Part shown: piece by piece, positions 11,502 to 23,973 of the stretch
Layout of the letters: each line of letters starts with the position of its first letter
Position numbering within the stretch: the stretch's first letter is position 1
Source of the DNA: Sorghum bicolor
Taxonomy: Eukaryota; Streptophyta; Magnoliopsida; Poales; Poaceae
Reading direction: 5' to 3'
Assembly: GCF_000003195.3 (NCBI RefSeq)
Contig: NC_012875.2
Coordinates: 12,118,174-12,182,173, forward strand
Length of the DNA stretch: 64,000 bases
Program-made: the position numbers and the translations under genes
The notes under the pieces: model-generated
What the model saw: the letters and a program-made list of their open reading frames with translations, nothing else
Databases searched by the model: none
What the model was told of the DNA's origin: nothing

Positions 11502-12149
11502 TGTTGGTGCAAAAGTGGATCTGAAAATACAAAGGGCTAATACCCGATTGAATGTTAAGGTGTGCCAGCCGATTTGACCATACAATCGATAAAGGTGGTA
11601 ACTCGAATACTTTGGTCCTGACAACGATGATGCGCTCGGTTGCCACGGCCAAGAGGTATTCACGCGGAACTCGAGAACTCGTCGAGTATGACTCGAAGAA
11701 TTCCTAAGAACTCGTAGGTAAAATAAAAGTATGCGAGGATGAAGTCGTCAAGAAAGTAGATGCAAAAGTAGATGTAAAACTTGTATTTGATATTGATTGG
11801 ATTGTTTTCTTACATCGCCTCTAGGCCTATATTTATACTCTGTCCTAAAGAGTTACAACCAGATATGACTAGGATTCTAATTCAAAATCAAACAGAACTC
11901 GTACATTAAATAAACTCTAACAATTATGGAAGACAACAATTTATCTATCCTGGATGATCAGCACACCACCATTGTTCCCCCGATGACTCCCGCGTCTTCC
12001 TTCACTATCATCGGCATATCATCCTCCATCAGCATCGGCAATCGTCAACATCAGCCATTGGCACCGATCGACCACTGCTCCTGGACTTAACCACTGCCGA
12101 TCGAAGCTTCATTAACTTTCCTAATATGTGTCCAAAAACGGTGTCAACA
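11502..12149 (-). repeat. Fam-3 LTR, minus orientation (3' LTR of a truncated element)
   Basis: Read on the minus strand this begins TGTTGACACCGTTTTTGG and ends TTTGCACCAACA, the same termini as the 716 bp LTRs at 23212 and 31425. It is 648 bp long. In minus orientation it is the 3' LTR, because the purine tract and the antisense PMD gene lie on its upstream side. The 5' LTR partner is absent from the window. Confidence 0.85.
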
Positions 12150-12163
12150 CATGCCCCTAATTT
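12150..12163 (-). other. Fam-3 polypurine tract (remnant element)
   Basis: On the minus strand AATTAGGGGCATG precedes the LTR start. It corresponds to the tract at 31408-31424 of the complete Fam-3 element. Confidence 0.6.
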
Positions 12164-12548
12164 CGGAGTATAAAATCATTAATGCTCCGAAATTATCTAC
12201 TGATAATGATGCCCTTTTCACAACTATTTCCTTCTGACAGCAATTAATTATCAAATCCAAACAACCTTAATTCGGGTTTCCAACATGCACCTCGAATTTC
12301 TCAACCACCCGAACCAAATCTCCTAAACACCCGCTCATCAGCAATTATTCTGTTAGAGTTGACTGCCGATGAGCCGACCAAGAGATCTTGCACAGCGAAA
12401 TATCTCCTAAAATCATGATTACTTGCTGTCAAATCACGTGCACAATCCCTTGATTATCGTGCGAACAGTTACCATATCCACCTGAACACCCTCGAGTTTC
12501 ACGGATACGGCAAAGAGATAAGTCAGAAATACCCCTACTCACGCTCCC

Positions 12549-12556
12549 TATAAATA
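12549..12556 (+). promoter_or_regulatory. TATA box of the antisense PMD gene, remnant copy
   Basis: TATAAATA lies 155-162 bp before the ATG at 12711. The second Fam-3 copy has the same TATAAATA at the same distance before its ATG (30921-30928, minus strand). Conservation in both copies supports a real promoter that is antisense to the element. Confidence 0.7.
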
Positions 12557-12710
12557 CCTCCTTCGTCAGTACTTTTTCCCCCCTTGCCATCTTCCATTCC
12601 CAGATTCATTCTCTGGCGGCGGCATTGACGAAGAACTCTAGAGTCTGGGCAGCAAAGAACTTTCGCAAGAACCTCCAATTCTTCGACTCCTTCCTCTTCT
12701 GCAGGAAGAG

Positions 12711-15026
12711 ATGGCAGTCAACTTCATCGTGCCTGAGGTTAATCCGTTTTCACTCCTTTACTGCAATTATTTACCTTTTTGAAACTCTACTTACTTAACT
12801 TTTTCTTTCCCTTTTCTTTCTGTTCTTCCAATCTTCAAACTTTAGGAGTTGAGCGACAAAATTGTTATTCCTACTGAACAACCCCACCTCGAGTGCCTCG
12901 GTCCGATGGGTGATCCAAATCCTACCGATTTGATAAATGCAGAAACCAATAGAATTCCTTTTAGAGACGAAAATTTTTCTTTAGATCTATGGAATGATAC
13001 TTTCTGGTCCTAGACAAACCCTACCAAAGTATGGAAAGATTGGTTTCTGAGGGTCAATAAAACACATGAAGTACACTGGGTGAACATAATATAGACCAAT
13101 GTGCCAGGCTTTCCATTCCCAATATAGAAAAGAACGAATCAATGTTGATAGCCGCCTCATATTTTTGGTCATACACTTTCAATGCCTTCATCTTTGGTCA
13201 CGGCCCAGCTTCCCCTACACTTGCCGATGTAGTTACGCTCATCGGTTTGGATGTTGCCACTGCCGATGATGGCCAGATATTCGGCCGCAAAGCCGAATTC
13301 AAAGTAGAAACCCGCAACATCGGCGGCTGGTCAGGGTATATTCAAAAATATCAACGAACAGGGTTAGTTGCCCAGAGAGAGCATGCCACTTTTCTGAACA
13401 TGTGGCTAGAGAAATTTATTTTTTGTGGCCGATCGGTAGGACCAACCTCTGTTTACTTATCGGCAGCAGAAAGGTTAGCCGATCCTAACCAATTTCCCCT
13501 TGGCCGATACCAGTTGGGCTCTGTCTACCAGCTCCTCCACCAACTAACCGAGAAACTCCTACTGGGTGAACCCATCGGCAATCTAGGAGGACCCTGGTGG
13601 TTTATCAACATGTGGCTCAACATCCATATGCACAAACACCTCCGGTTTGATTTCTTCGCACAGCAGTTCCCACGGGACATCGCCGAGGATTATGAGCTAG
13701 CAGATGACGAATCGGCAACACGCTCACCTCTTAATTATGGTGAAGCCGTTATAGTCCTTCATCGCACTGGCTCTAATGAGAATCAGATTGGCCGATTCTT
13801 CCAGACCTTGTATGATGGCCTCTCCAAAGATCAGCGTGCATGGATGCCCTATGAAGACCCAGAGACCAAATTTCCACTTACTTTCCATCCCTTTGATAAA
13901 GCCCTCAATAAAGATAATGATCTGATGATGGCAGTCACCCCAAGAGCAATCCTAGTAAACAGGTTTGGCAGCGGAAAGAACATCAACACCACCTATGAGT
14001 TTTACAACACATCGACACTAGCTCGCCAACTGGCTTTTGGTCAACTGCCGATCAGACTCTGTTTTGCCGATGTCGTGAAACCAAGGGAAACAATAACCAC
14101 CAGACTTGAGTGGATCAGGATAGCTCAGCTCCAGCCAAATGCCGATACGTTAGATATCGATCTATCTGTTTGGGTTCCAGCACTATTTATTACTCAATCA
14201 TACAAATGGTGGTGGGAAGAATGGAAGGAGCATCTGTTTAGGGTATCGGCTCACACGTACCGCAGCATGATTGACTCTGATTATGAAGCTCCCAATGATG
14301 TGGTAAGCCCTTTACCGATACTTAAGTCCCTTCGTTATTTAACTTTATCGGCAACTTATCGATTTTCATTTTAACAGGTTGATAATCCAGCATCGACGGT
14401 GAGCAGAACCGGAAGGCCGATCGACCTTCTACAATCAGGTCTAATCTCTTTGATTGGCCACAATGCGCCAAGTGTAGCAACTATGATGCATCGAAACATC
14501 CGCTTCAAAAAGACGACCACCAAGCGGTCGAAAGTTTCCCCATCGGTAGCTGCTGCCACTCTAGCACAAGCTTTCAAGGTAAATTCCCATTTTCCTTATC
14601 ATACCGATGTTATCCCATACTTACACTGTCTTTTCAGGGCACATCGGCCACGACGGGAACATCATCGGTAATTCTGTTTTACACCAAGCTTTAGCAAAAC
14701 TTCACCAATACCTCCTCTTATATTTAACTTGTGAAATTCTGGTTTTTTGTAACAGCAAACTGGTGTATCGGCAAAGACCAAGAGTACTCAAACATCAGGT
14801 GCCGATACCCCCCAGCCCAGTCAAGCTCTACCTAAGAGAGAGGATCCAAAGAGCACCAAGACCCAGCCAAAGCGACATAAGACAACACCATCATCTCCAC
14901 CTCGTCCAGTATCCCCAATCCAAGTAGCACCTTCTCCTCCTCAATCAGAGCCCCAGACGCAAGAAGTACCATCTCCCTCTCGATCAATACCTCAGCCGCA
15001 AGAAGCACCAACCGATGTATCTGGAT
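12711..15026 (+). pseudogene. Plant mobile domain (PMD-like) antisense gene of Fam-3, broken
   Basis: This gene lies antisense within the remnant Fam-3 element. It resembles the aminotransferase-like plant mobile domain family, whose members occur both as host genes and as transposon passengers; its biochemical role is unknown. Exons inferred from GT-AG borders are 12711-12737, 12846-14302, 14378-14578, 14638-14667 and 14756-15026. Exon 2 carries the domain (YFWSYTFNAF, FCGRSVGPTSVYL, WWFINMWL, LARQLAFGQLPI). The last exon is Pro/Ser/Gln-rich and low in complexity. It is a pseudogene: exon 2 has a TAG near 13012 and a one-base frameshift near 13079 compared with the copy at 28271-30770. Its 3' end is cut by the Fam-1 LTR at 15034, and the TAG at 15024 may not be the native stop. 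An alternative reading as a captured host gene fragment is less likely, because it sits at the same place in two Fam-3 elements. Confidence 0.8.
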
Positions 15027-15033
15027 AGATCGC

Positions 15034-16379
15034 TGTTGACGGTCCTTAAGTACCAAATATAATTGTCAAATAAATAAAGAAAAGGATCTAAATGCAACCA
15101 ACACCCAGACTTAGGGTTTTATCTGACATAATTCCATGAGTTTTGGTGTTTGTCTATTTCTGTAGGGGGTTATCAGGAAATATGTAGGAAAGCCCACATG
15201 TCGGGTTTACATAGAGATATTAACGTGCCGCGCAATTTTGTATCATCTAGAAGACTCCAGAAGCCACGGGAAGGCGATCGGGGCCGTGGGCAGGGCGCCC
15301 GCCCTCCCCCCTTGGGCGCCTGCCCTGAGTTAGAGTCCAATCAGGACCCGTCTCGCGGATTACGCTCCACCGACCTAACGGATCAAGGATAACAGTTCAA
15401 TCAATGTTGGTTTGATCCCTTGAGGGGACTATATAAGCAGACCCCCTGGCCCCTGGAGGAGAACAAGTTCATTGTAGAGTTGAGAGGTGCCCTTGAAGGA
15501 TAACCTTTCCTCTACATAGACAGAGCAAAAGCGAGTAGGGTTTGGAGATGAGAGCTCTCCTCTCATCTCTAAACTAGAGTAGATCTAGATAGTAGCGAGA
15601 TGGAGAGCGAGGGAGGATTCGAGGAGAGGCCGGCCTGTCGGTTCTTCCTCCGGTTGTACTTCGCCATGATCAAGTTCTAATCAAGCTTGCTCATGGGATG
15701 ACTCTGGTAATCTACTTCTATTTTCATTATGCAATTACTATTCATGTATGTTCTGGTTCACAACTCTTTTGAGTACTTTTAATCTATAGGACCCTATAGG
15801 TTAGAGTTGTAGTATAGGTGTAAGCGTGGTGCTTAGACCTAGATTACTTGTGGATATCCCTTATCTAGCTGGATCGTGTGGTCGGCCGCGTAGGTGACAG
15901 TTACGTTGGTCCCCTGTAGTCCACCTCCTGTTAGCAGGACGGGTAGGGTTTATCGGGCTATGGATAAGCATCCTTTGTGGTGTATTCTTATCATGTGGTT
16001 CATCCCAGACATAGACAGACCCCTTTGAAGTAGAGAAACCATAGTTATGCTCTCTATTCTCCAACCATCGCCCATATACTAGATTGCTCTACTCTCTATT
16101 CCCATATTATAACCCATTGTTATCTTACATTTAATATAGTTCTTATTCAATTCTACCATCTTTCCTATTTACACCTATCTATCTATCTAGGTTAAGTTAG
16201 AGCGTAGATTAGTTCTCCCGTTTCCCTATGGATACGATAAAACCTTTAACCGGGTAAAAGCTACAACGGTATCCGTGCGCTTGTGGAATTATCTGTGTGC
16301 GTATAAATACCATAGTACACTCTAGTACCTTGCTGGGGATGACAACCTAGTATTCAAGTGGTGTTAGCAAGTGTCAACG
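15034..16379 (+). repeat. Fam-1 5' LTR
   Basis: It starts TGTTGACGGTCCTTAAGTAC and ends at GTCAACG, just before the primer site; the final CA appears mutated. A TATA box TATATAAG lies at 15430-15437. The first 350 bp match 52666-53040. No matching 3' LTR remains, because the Fam-2 element at 21140 and a deletion at 43600 removed the right end. Confidence 0.88.
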
Positions 16380-16387
16380 ATCATTTT

Positions 16388-16404
16388 TGGCGCCGTTGCC
16401 TGGG
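16388..16404 (+). promoter_or_regulatory. Fam-1 primer binding site
   Basis: TGGCGCCGTTGCCTGGG lies 8 bp after the LTR end. The same motif occurs at 54310 and, inverted, at 50355-50371. Confidence 0.85.
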
Positions 16405-16539
16405 AGGCTGTTGCTGAGTTGACTACGAACAAGCTTAATCATTTTCTAAAAAAAATAAAAATAAATATTTTTTCCTTTTATCCTTTGCCTCATCTCTACT
16501 ATTCTTTCTTCTTATCTAAACCTTGATCTCTGGTCTATC

Positions 16540-18107
16540 ATGAATTCAAACATGTCTATCTATGAATTTCATAGACCTACGGGCACACATCTCGAACCAC
16601 CAAAATCTACAAAGCTTATCATAGCATCTAGTTTTGAGATAGACCCCGAATACATAGAATTTGTTCAAAAACAACCTTTCTCAGGAGAAGGTGAGGAAAA
16701 CCCATACACACACACCTAAGAGAGTTTTATCGAGTCTGTGACCTCCTTCGCATAGAAGGCATGTCCGATGAGACCCTTAAATGGAAGCTCTTTCCGTTCT
16801 CTTTAACAGGAAAACCTAGACATTGGTACAAACTCAAAGTAGGGAGTGTTCATGGAGATTGGAAGGAGTTATATAATAGTTTTCTGTTTAAATATTTTCC
16901 AATCTCCAAAGTGGCAGAACTTCGGTGTGAGATTACTTCTTTTAGACAACTGGAAGAAGAATCTCTTGGCAAATCATGGGACCGCTTTATTAACCTTACT
17001 CTCACTAGCCCAAAGCTTTCTATTCCAGAAGAAGTTCTTCTAATTCACTTTTTTGAGGGCCTTAGTAGGGAAAATAAGCAAACTTTGAATACAGCCTCTA
17101 GAGGATCCTTCTATCACCTACCTGCTAGTGAAGCTAGGGATTTAATTGATTCTTTGAGTGGAAAGTTTCCTAGCATTTATATCCCTGAGAAAGAGAAAGA
17201 ACCAGTTCCTAGACAAGAAGAAGAAATTTCGATAGCCAGATCACAACCACTTCAATCCCAAACTTTAGCTATCGATCCTAAACCATCAGTACCCCAAAAA
17301 TCTCCAAGGGAGGAAGGAATTCCAACCTTAAATCTTTCACATATTGTTGGTTTAGACTTCTGGTTCCATAAGAGACTTTCAAGCATAGATAATTCAAATC
17401 CTAGCAATGATGGTTCTCTTAGAGAATGTCCTTGTTCCTGTTATGAGGAAGTCAAGGATGACATATCAAGTGAAGGAGAGCTAAGACATATAGAAAATTC
17501 TATTTGCTCCCCTTCCATGTTCACAAGTTCTAAATCCATCCTTGATCTTAGAAATCCCTCTTATCCCTCTCCTTTCCAGTCTCATGAGGATCCTAGCAAT
17601 TCACCAAGACGACCAAACCATAGGAGTCATGAAGACCATAAGGATGGCATGTCAAGTAATGCCATAGAAGGAGAGCTAAGCCATATAGAAGATTCTATCA
17701 GCTCCACTGTCTTGATCACAAGTTCTAGATGGCTAGAATGTGTAGAATGGATGGATAAGGAAGAAGCCTTAATGGATTCTAACTTTGGCTCAATTTCAAA
17801 TGGTGAGTTCTTGACTCCCTTTGAAGATGATATTCATCCAACTAGAGAAGAGGACATAGGTGAGACCAATCCACGAGAAACTCCGAACATTCAGATTGGA
17901 GACGAAGATAACATTAATGAGCATGGAATTTATTTCATAGCCACTTCGTTTACTCCATGCTCATATGCAACATCTTCCCAATCTATTGGTCTCTCCAACA
18001 TCACCACATTTGAGATCTCCAACCCCTTCTTCCTTTCTATTTATAAAAACTTTAAAAGGGCGGTTGTCGATGCATATGTCTATAATAAATATTGTAGATC
18101 TCATTGA
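16540..18107 (+). pseudogene. Fam-1 gag, type 1 (Retrotrans_gag domain), frameshifted
   Basis: Gag forms the cytoplasmic virus-like particle that packages element RNA. The first ATG after the primer site is at 16540. Its frame runs to a stop near 16717, while the main frame is open upstream of 16761 and runs for 448 codons to 18107. The two frames meet in a run of CA dinucleotides (about 16706-16720), so a CA-unit slip has broken the gene. The core shows the Retrotrans_gag pattern (WKLFPFSLTGKPRHWY, then ITSFRQLEEESLGKSWDRF). The C-terminal half is Ser/Glu-rich, and no CCHC zinc knuckle, protease or RT follows. The last ~70 residues recur at 50048-50260 on the minus strand. Confidence 0.85.
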
Positions 18108-21100
18108 GTTGATCTTGATATAGGTCAGCGCTGGAAGGGAAATCACCTCACCGACATAAATTGATGGTTTCCCAAGGACAAGCTTAGTGTCCTAAAATAA
18201 GCACTGATCAGATCGTAACATGAGCTCTTAATTATTTGCAACATTACCTTGTGTATTGACCATATAAGGATAATTGTAAAAATATTCCTTCGGGTATTCT
18301 TGTCACTAACCTTTCCAAGATTGGAGCAAGAAGATCAGATGAATGATAAGCACAAGGTATGTCTAACCAATCATCATGCAACATTGAATTCATGCAAGCT
18401 TGAATTTTGCAAAATTCAAGCTTGGGGGAGTACCTTACGTAAAAACATCCTTTGTCATGTTGCTATGTTGGTTGTCCCTACCTTTGAGACATGCTCAATT
18501 GGTTAAACGCTAATCATTCTATTTTCATCTCCACTTGAGTAAGATCTCTAAAATGCTATCATGCTACCTTTGTCTATTCACAAGTAAGTATTGGTTTGGA
18601 AGTACTCGACATACTTCCATTGGCATTTAAATTAAGCGTGGTGCTTAGGTTAAATAGCCTTCCTTAATTTGATTAGACATGGAGTCTAGTTTGGTTACTG
18701 AACTAAAAAACTGCTTGTGTAGACATTGGTATATTTTGTTGGACTAACCCCTGCAGAAAAACTTTCAATATCGATTTGGGAAGTCCTGAGATAAACTCAC
18801 ATCGGAGATGAAGAAAGAGACACATGAAGTTTAACAATTTGCACAAAAGGACATAGCTCATTCATCATAGAGAGATGATCCATGGAAGGAGACAAAGTAC
18901 ATAAACAAGATACACAGCCACTACGAATGGGAAGCTTCCACAAGGTGAGATGGTAGCATCACACTTCAATTAAGGTAACATCTTAAGATATGTGACTATC
19001 ACTTTTATGAGCTTCTCCTTGGTTCAGGCGTTCACATGAATAAAAGAGACAAAACATATATGATTTACAATTCTAGATTAACCAACCCAATTGATTCAGC
19101 AAGTTTAGTCCTTTAATCTTTGTTCCTAGTACTACCTCCATGATCCCACACTCCTAATCATATGAGCTAAAATGTTGCACATTCAATCTTTGGGAAGATA
19201 TAAAGAAAAAGACATATACATAGATAGATTATCTTTCCATAAGGTTGAGTGATCTAATCTGACAAATGATTTAATACTACACTCATGATCTTATTATCCA
19301 TCAAATTTGTCTTGTTCACTATGCTTAAGGTTAGAGAAGAACAAATACACTTTTGGTTCTGTTGGTGTTTTCCACCAACTGGGCCAATGCACTTGATTTC
19401 TGCCTTGTCTCTATGAGCAGGTACACTTGGAGCAAAATATGGTGGAGTTTTACAACTCCCAGATTCCACCAAGTGAAGGACCTGGATCTACGAGCAAAAA
19501 AACACACTGAGCAAGATACTGCCAACGCCGCACTTCGAACTACTGAGCAAACGAAGAACATGGGTGACATCGTATAAAGAGGAGCAGACGTCAACGTCCA
19601 CACCTGAATCAAATGATGCACCTAAAGAATGAACACGGTGAGAAGTCTTGTTCAGAAGACTTAAAACATTGAACCCTCGCCAAAAGGTAAAATCAGTAGT
19701 TATCCATATTTATCCTTTCCGCATTCCCTTTTTTCCTTAAATTATTTACTTTCCTTAAATAGCTTGTCAATTAATCATGCTATCTTCAAAAGAAAATAAA
19801 AATGTTAAAAACAGTAAGCCCCATGTGAGTATGCTCGTGGCATAAAACCCATAAGTACATTCACTGTGGTGGCGTAAAAATAAAAATATTTCTGTCCTAT
19901 AAAAATAAAAATATTTATGATCCTACCAAAGAGAGTAACATTTATTGAGGAAGCTCAACATGATAAAGGCTAAGAGATTTTATGCTAACACTTAACCAGT
20001 TCCACAAAGCTTTGTTGTCTATTTAATCTCCATAGAATTCAAGGATCAAAGAAGACTCGCAGACGGAGGACATTCTAATCGCTATCAGGGTGCTGCCGAC
20101 ATTCAAATACACTTCCGCCACCTGCTAGCTACATCACATGAAATTACGTCAAAATCCAGCTTGGGGGAGAGCACCCCCATTTATCCAGCTAAGTGTTTCT
20201 ACTCATGTTTATACTTTACTCAAATAATAAAAAGATGCATAACCATAAAAACCCAAATAAAGATTTTGTGCTTATACATATCTTTGCTTAGTTTTCTAAA
20301 TAAATAAATAAATGAAGTTTGTTATGAACCCTCAAGATAAGCTCTCACATGGAAATGATGAATAGTTGCTCTGCCATGACTAGTTCTCAAAATTAAAATC
20401 CCTCTCAAAGTTTAGGCATGACTGTTATGAATTAAGATTTGCTCTAAATCTAAACTTGTGGGAAGAGTACTTGATCTAAAGTCTAAGTCGTTAACAGATA
20501 CGATATAGGAAGATTGAGCTGTTGTTTATCTGTTCCTAGAGATGCTAGAATTCTGGAGAATTTTATCTTTGAAAATATTTAAAATGTTGCATGATGAGTT
20601 CCTGTATGATGAGAGTTTAAAATCCTACCACAGCCACATATACATGCTTATTAGACTATGAACCATACATTTACTTTTTACTGCTTATGAGCATTGAGTG
20701 TGGTCAAGCTGTGTAGACCCTTAGGAGCTTGTCATGCGGTTAAAATCAAGATCCACTTGCACGTGCACTCATACCTGCTGCTTCTACTCCGAAAGTGCGC
20801 ATCCACATACATCCACTCATTTCCATCTCCAGATTTATCCAAAATTATTATATTCCTATCTAGGAGAGAATAGCAAAAAACATTATCCTATCCCTGTTAT
20901 TCCCCGTGAAATAAATGCTTGAGATATTTGGTTACTACCACTTGCTACATTATTCTAGGAGGGTGAGTGCTCTGAAAAAAAAAATAATAAAAATAAAATA
21001 TACGAGGAAATAAAAAGGGGCAAGTGCCCGGAACCACGAAGAAAAGAAAAAGTGAGACAAGAGGTAAAAATGGACAAGTGTCCGACAGTAGAATTAGGGG

Positions 21101-21139
21101 TACAAGATACCCACCTGAGAGAAAAGAAAAAGAAAATAT
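18108..21139 (+). mobile_element. Non-coding 3' internal region of the Fam-1 element
   Basis: I see no convincing gene. The sequence is collinear with the reverse complement of 45380-50040 and, from about 19630 on, with 57130-58390. These are the same region in the two other Fam-1 elements. Compared with them, the gag-2/protease block (about 1.7 kb) is missing near 19620. Purine tracts TTGGGGGAG occur at 18422-18430 and 20160-20168. The region stops at 21139, where the Fam-2 LTR begins; in the minus-strand copy a further ~0.68 kb lies before the 3' LTR. Confidence 0.8.
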
Positions 21140-22181
21140 TGTCGAGGGTATCAATAAGGGATACCCTAACCAACGTGCGTGATGAGAGCATCCGTACGAT
21201 AGTCGAGGCCTCCGACTCGACGCCCCCCAGTCGTACAAAAGGTCATCGACGTCCGTAGCCTCGAACACAGAAAGGGCGTCGTGCGAATCGACTGAGGCTC
21301 GAGCGCAGGTAACTGTCGAATACAGAAACAGGCTCATACGAATCGGAGGGCCTCGAGCGCAAGGACGCCGCCCGCCGCCTGACACGGGTATGGGAGCCAG
21401 AGCATTTAATGCGCCTGCCGCACTCTCACCTAACCCGTCAGTCACGGGAAGCGTGATAGGGAACAAGCACCCGTCCTGTCGTTATTTTCGCAGCCTTCCC
21501 CACCAAAGAAGGCAGAACGTGGCAGGGCGCAGGGAGCGGGTCGGAACGTCCAGTCAAGACCCCCCTCGAGACGCCCAAAGTCAGCGCTTTGGCCAGCAAG
21601 GCGTTACATGGCACCTGACCCTCGAGCGGGCACGTTTCCTCCCTGGGGAAGTATTGGGCGACGAATGACAGCACTTCAACCACTCCGACGTAGCTGCTAC
21701 CGTCTCGTACGAGCATGCAACAGATAAACCAGTCCAGGACGGCACACAGGAGCGGGATTCAGGGGCATGTGTAATCATCACCAAGGTACCAAGACAAGAC
21801 GGCTCGAGGCCACGCCGGTACAGAGGCCTCGAGTAGGTCAGCGTGCCGCACCCCTATCGACCCCTATTCTGTCGCCTATGCATGTAACCTAGGCCTCCCC
21901 TTGGAACTATAAAAGGGGAAGACTAGGAGAGGATACGGGGGACAAGACATACATAGTAGCGCACTCATACTCCCTCACCATCCATCCACGCCCGTATTCA
22001 CCCCTGTACAAGCACTTAGGTGCAAGATAATACAAACTTTCCTCCCCCGCTGGACGTAGGGCCTTCTCTTGCCCGAACCAGGATAAATCTTTGTGTCTTT
22101 TCTTGCATCACCATCTGGAAAGGAGAGCACGCACACAAGTTTTACTCGTTGGTGTGACCCCCCGGGGGGAAAACACCGACA
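21140..22181 (+). repeat. Fam-2 5' LTR
   Basis: This 1042 bp LTR begins TGTCGAGGGTATC and ends AACACCGACA. A TATA box TATAAAAG lies at 21908-21915. The first ~200 bp recur at 43391. Confidence 0.9.
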
Positions 22182-22183
22182 GT

Positions 22184-22202
22184 TGGCGCGCCCGGTAGGG
22201 GT
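22184..22202 (+). promoter_or_regulatory. Fam-2 primer binding site
   Basis: TGGCGCGCCCGGTAGGGGT lies 2 bp after the LTR, as expected for tRNA-primed first-strand synthesis. Confidence 0.85.
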
Positions 22203-22239
22203 CCTGCGTGTGTTTCACCGATTTCCCATTCCATTCCAG

Positions 22240-23206
22240 ATGGCCACATCCGTTTCGCCGATTCCGCGCTCCACGGTGATTTGGTTCGGGAGCCTCGAGT
22301 TCATGTCCACCAGTTTCGGCTATGATATGATCCTGCTCTCGGTCAAAGGACCGGGAGGAGCTCGCATTGCGCCCACCCGATTGAGGGCACCCAGACGGCC
22401 GCGCCACCATGCTTCCCTACCCAAGAAGAGGCGTGGTCAGCGCCACCATCACCCCTCTGCCTCGTCACGATCGCCAGTTCATGCCAGGCGGGAGGTGACG
22501 CAGGAGCCGACAGCCCCACGCGCCGAAACCGTGGGTATGACGGCCCGACGCCACGAGGACCGCACGACGACGATGGGAGACGGCGCGCCCTGCGTGCTCT
22601 CGCCTGCCACGACGCTACTTCCACACGGGCTGTTCGCCCCAAGAAGAGCGCTGCCGTTTGGTCTGGACAACGGCGCAGCGTCACTCGCTAGGACGATATG
22701 TCCAAATGCCCAGACGTACGTGGAGAGACCAATGGCCCTCCCACACGACGCCGGAGCGCGGCAACAGACGTCCGAGCTGCCGAATTTCTCTCAGGTATGA
22801 GGCCACCGCCTCCTAGAACCTGGGCGATACACGATCACCTCCCTCAGGCAACGGCTGCTAGAGGAGATGCGCGGATGCTTCTACGCCGCCGAGCTGGACT
22901 CTGACTCTGAATCCGACAGCTACGACCCTACAAGGGAATGCTTCCGTATCGACGGGGCAGTGGAAACTACCGACAAGACCCAAGACGCCGTTGCTGGCGG
23001 TCGAGCCCCTGCAGCGAGGGAAGACCCCAGGACGCCTGGGAACGACGGTCAGGTCAACCGCCCTCCGCAAGAAGACAGAACTGCGCAACTTGCGTAGCTA
23101 CGAGAGCTCAAAGCGAAGCTCGACGAAGATTGCGAGCGCCTTGTCCTGCTTGAACAGATCCTTGAGCAGGACCAGCCATACCTGCCTGGTGGAAGTGTCC
23201 GCAGAC
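22240..23206 (+). pseudogene. Fam-2 gag, N-terminal part
   Basis: A reading frame from ATG 22240 runs to 22800. Coding then continues in another frame across 22870-23097 to a TAG at 23095-23097, and on in that frame (LRELKAKLDEDCERLV) up to the Fam-3 insertion at 23212. After the insertion the same frame resumes at 32146. This N-terminal part is basic and low in complexity with no recognisable domain; its place directly after the primer site and before the Retrotrans_gag domain identifies it. The start is uncertain. Confidence 0.65.
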
Positions 23207-23211
23207 GGGCT

Positions 23212-23927
23212 TGTTGACACTGTTTTTGGGCACGTGTCCAGGATCGGTACAGTATAGATCGGCAGGGCAGGGCAAAGGTAGCTGGTCTGCAGGAGAGTTG
23301 CCGATGAGGATGGTTGCCGATGAGGAGACGGCTGGATGTAGCTAAATCCATGGATGGTGATGTGTTTGTGTCGATGGCCAGCATTAACCTCTGCCAGTGA
23401 TTGCGCTGAGGAATCTGCCGATGACGCGGGGGAAAGACTCGAAGATTGCCGATTGGTCCATGGTGGCGTCCCAGCCTGTCACGGCGGGATAGTTTTATGT
23501 TTCCCTTAGTCATTTAAATCGTTTTGTACACGGATTCTGTTTAATTTGGAATTTGAATTCTAGTCATGTCTGGTTGTAGCTCTTTCGAGCAGGGTATAAA
23601 TATAGACCCTAGGGCTTTGTAACATCCATCTATCAATCAATCAAACACACGTTTTTACTCATATTCCAGCATCTACTTTTTCGACGACTTCGTCATACTT
23701 TTCCTTTTTACTACGAGTTCATAGGAATTCGTCAACTTAAGCTCAGTGTATTCTCGAGTTCCGCGTGAATACCTCTTGGCTGTGACATCCAGGCGCATCG
23801 CTGTTGTCGGGACCAAAGTATTCGAGTTATCACCTTTGCCAATAGTAAGGTCAAATCGGCTGGCACGCCTTAACGTTTGAATCGGGTATTAGCCCTTTGT
23901 GTTTGCAGATCAGTTTTTGCATCAACA
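23212..23927 (+). repeat. Fam-3 5' LTR
   Basis: It begins TGTTGACACTGTTTTTGG and ends TTTGCATCAACA. A TATA box TATAAATA lies at 23595-23602. Confidence 0.94.
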
Positions 23928-23934
23928 CATCTTT

Positions 23935-23952
23935 TGGCATGCCTGGTGGGAC
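23935..23952 (+). promoter_or_regulatory. Fam-3 primer binding site
   Basis: TGGCATGCCTGGTGGGAC lies 7 bp after the LTR and resembles other Tat-type primer sites. Confidence 0.75.
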
Positions 23953-23973
23953 CAGATTCAAGATCAAGATCGA

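Noticed and set aside
13142..14374. 410-codon ORF as an ordinary host gene
   Set aside because: It lies next to a Fam-3 LTR and purine tract and matches the antisense gene of the complete Fam-3 element, so it is transposon-borne.
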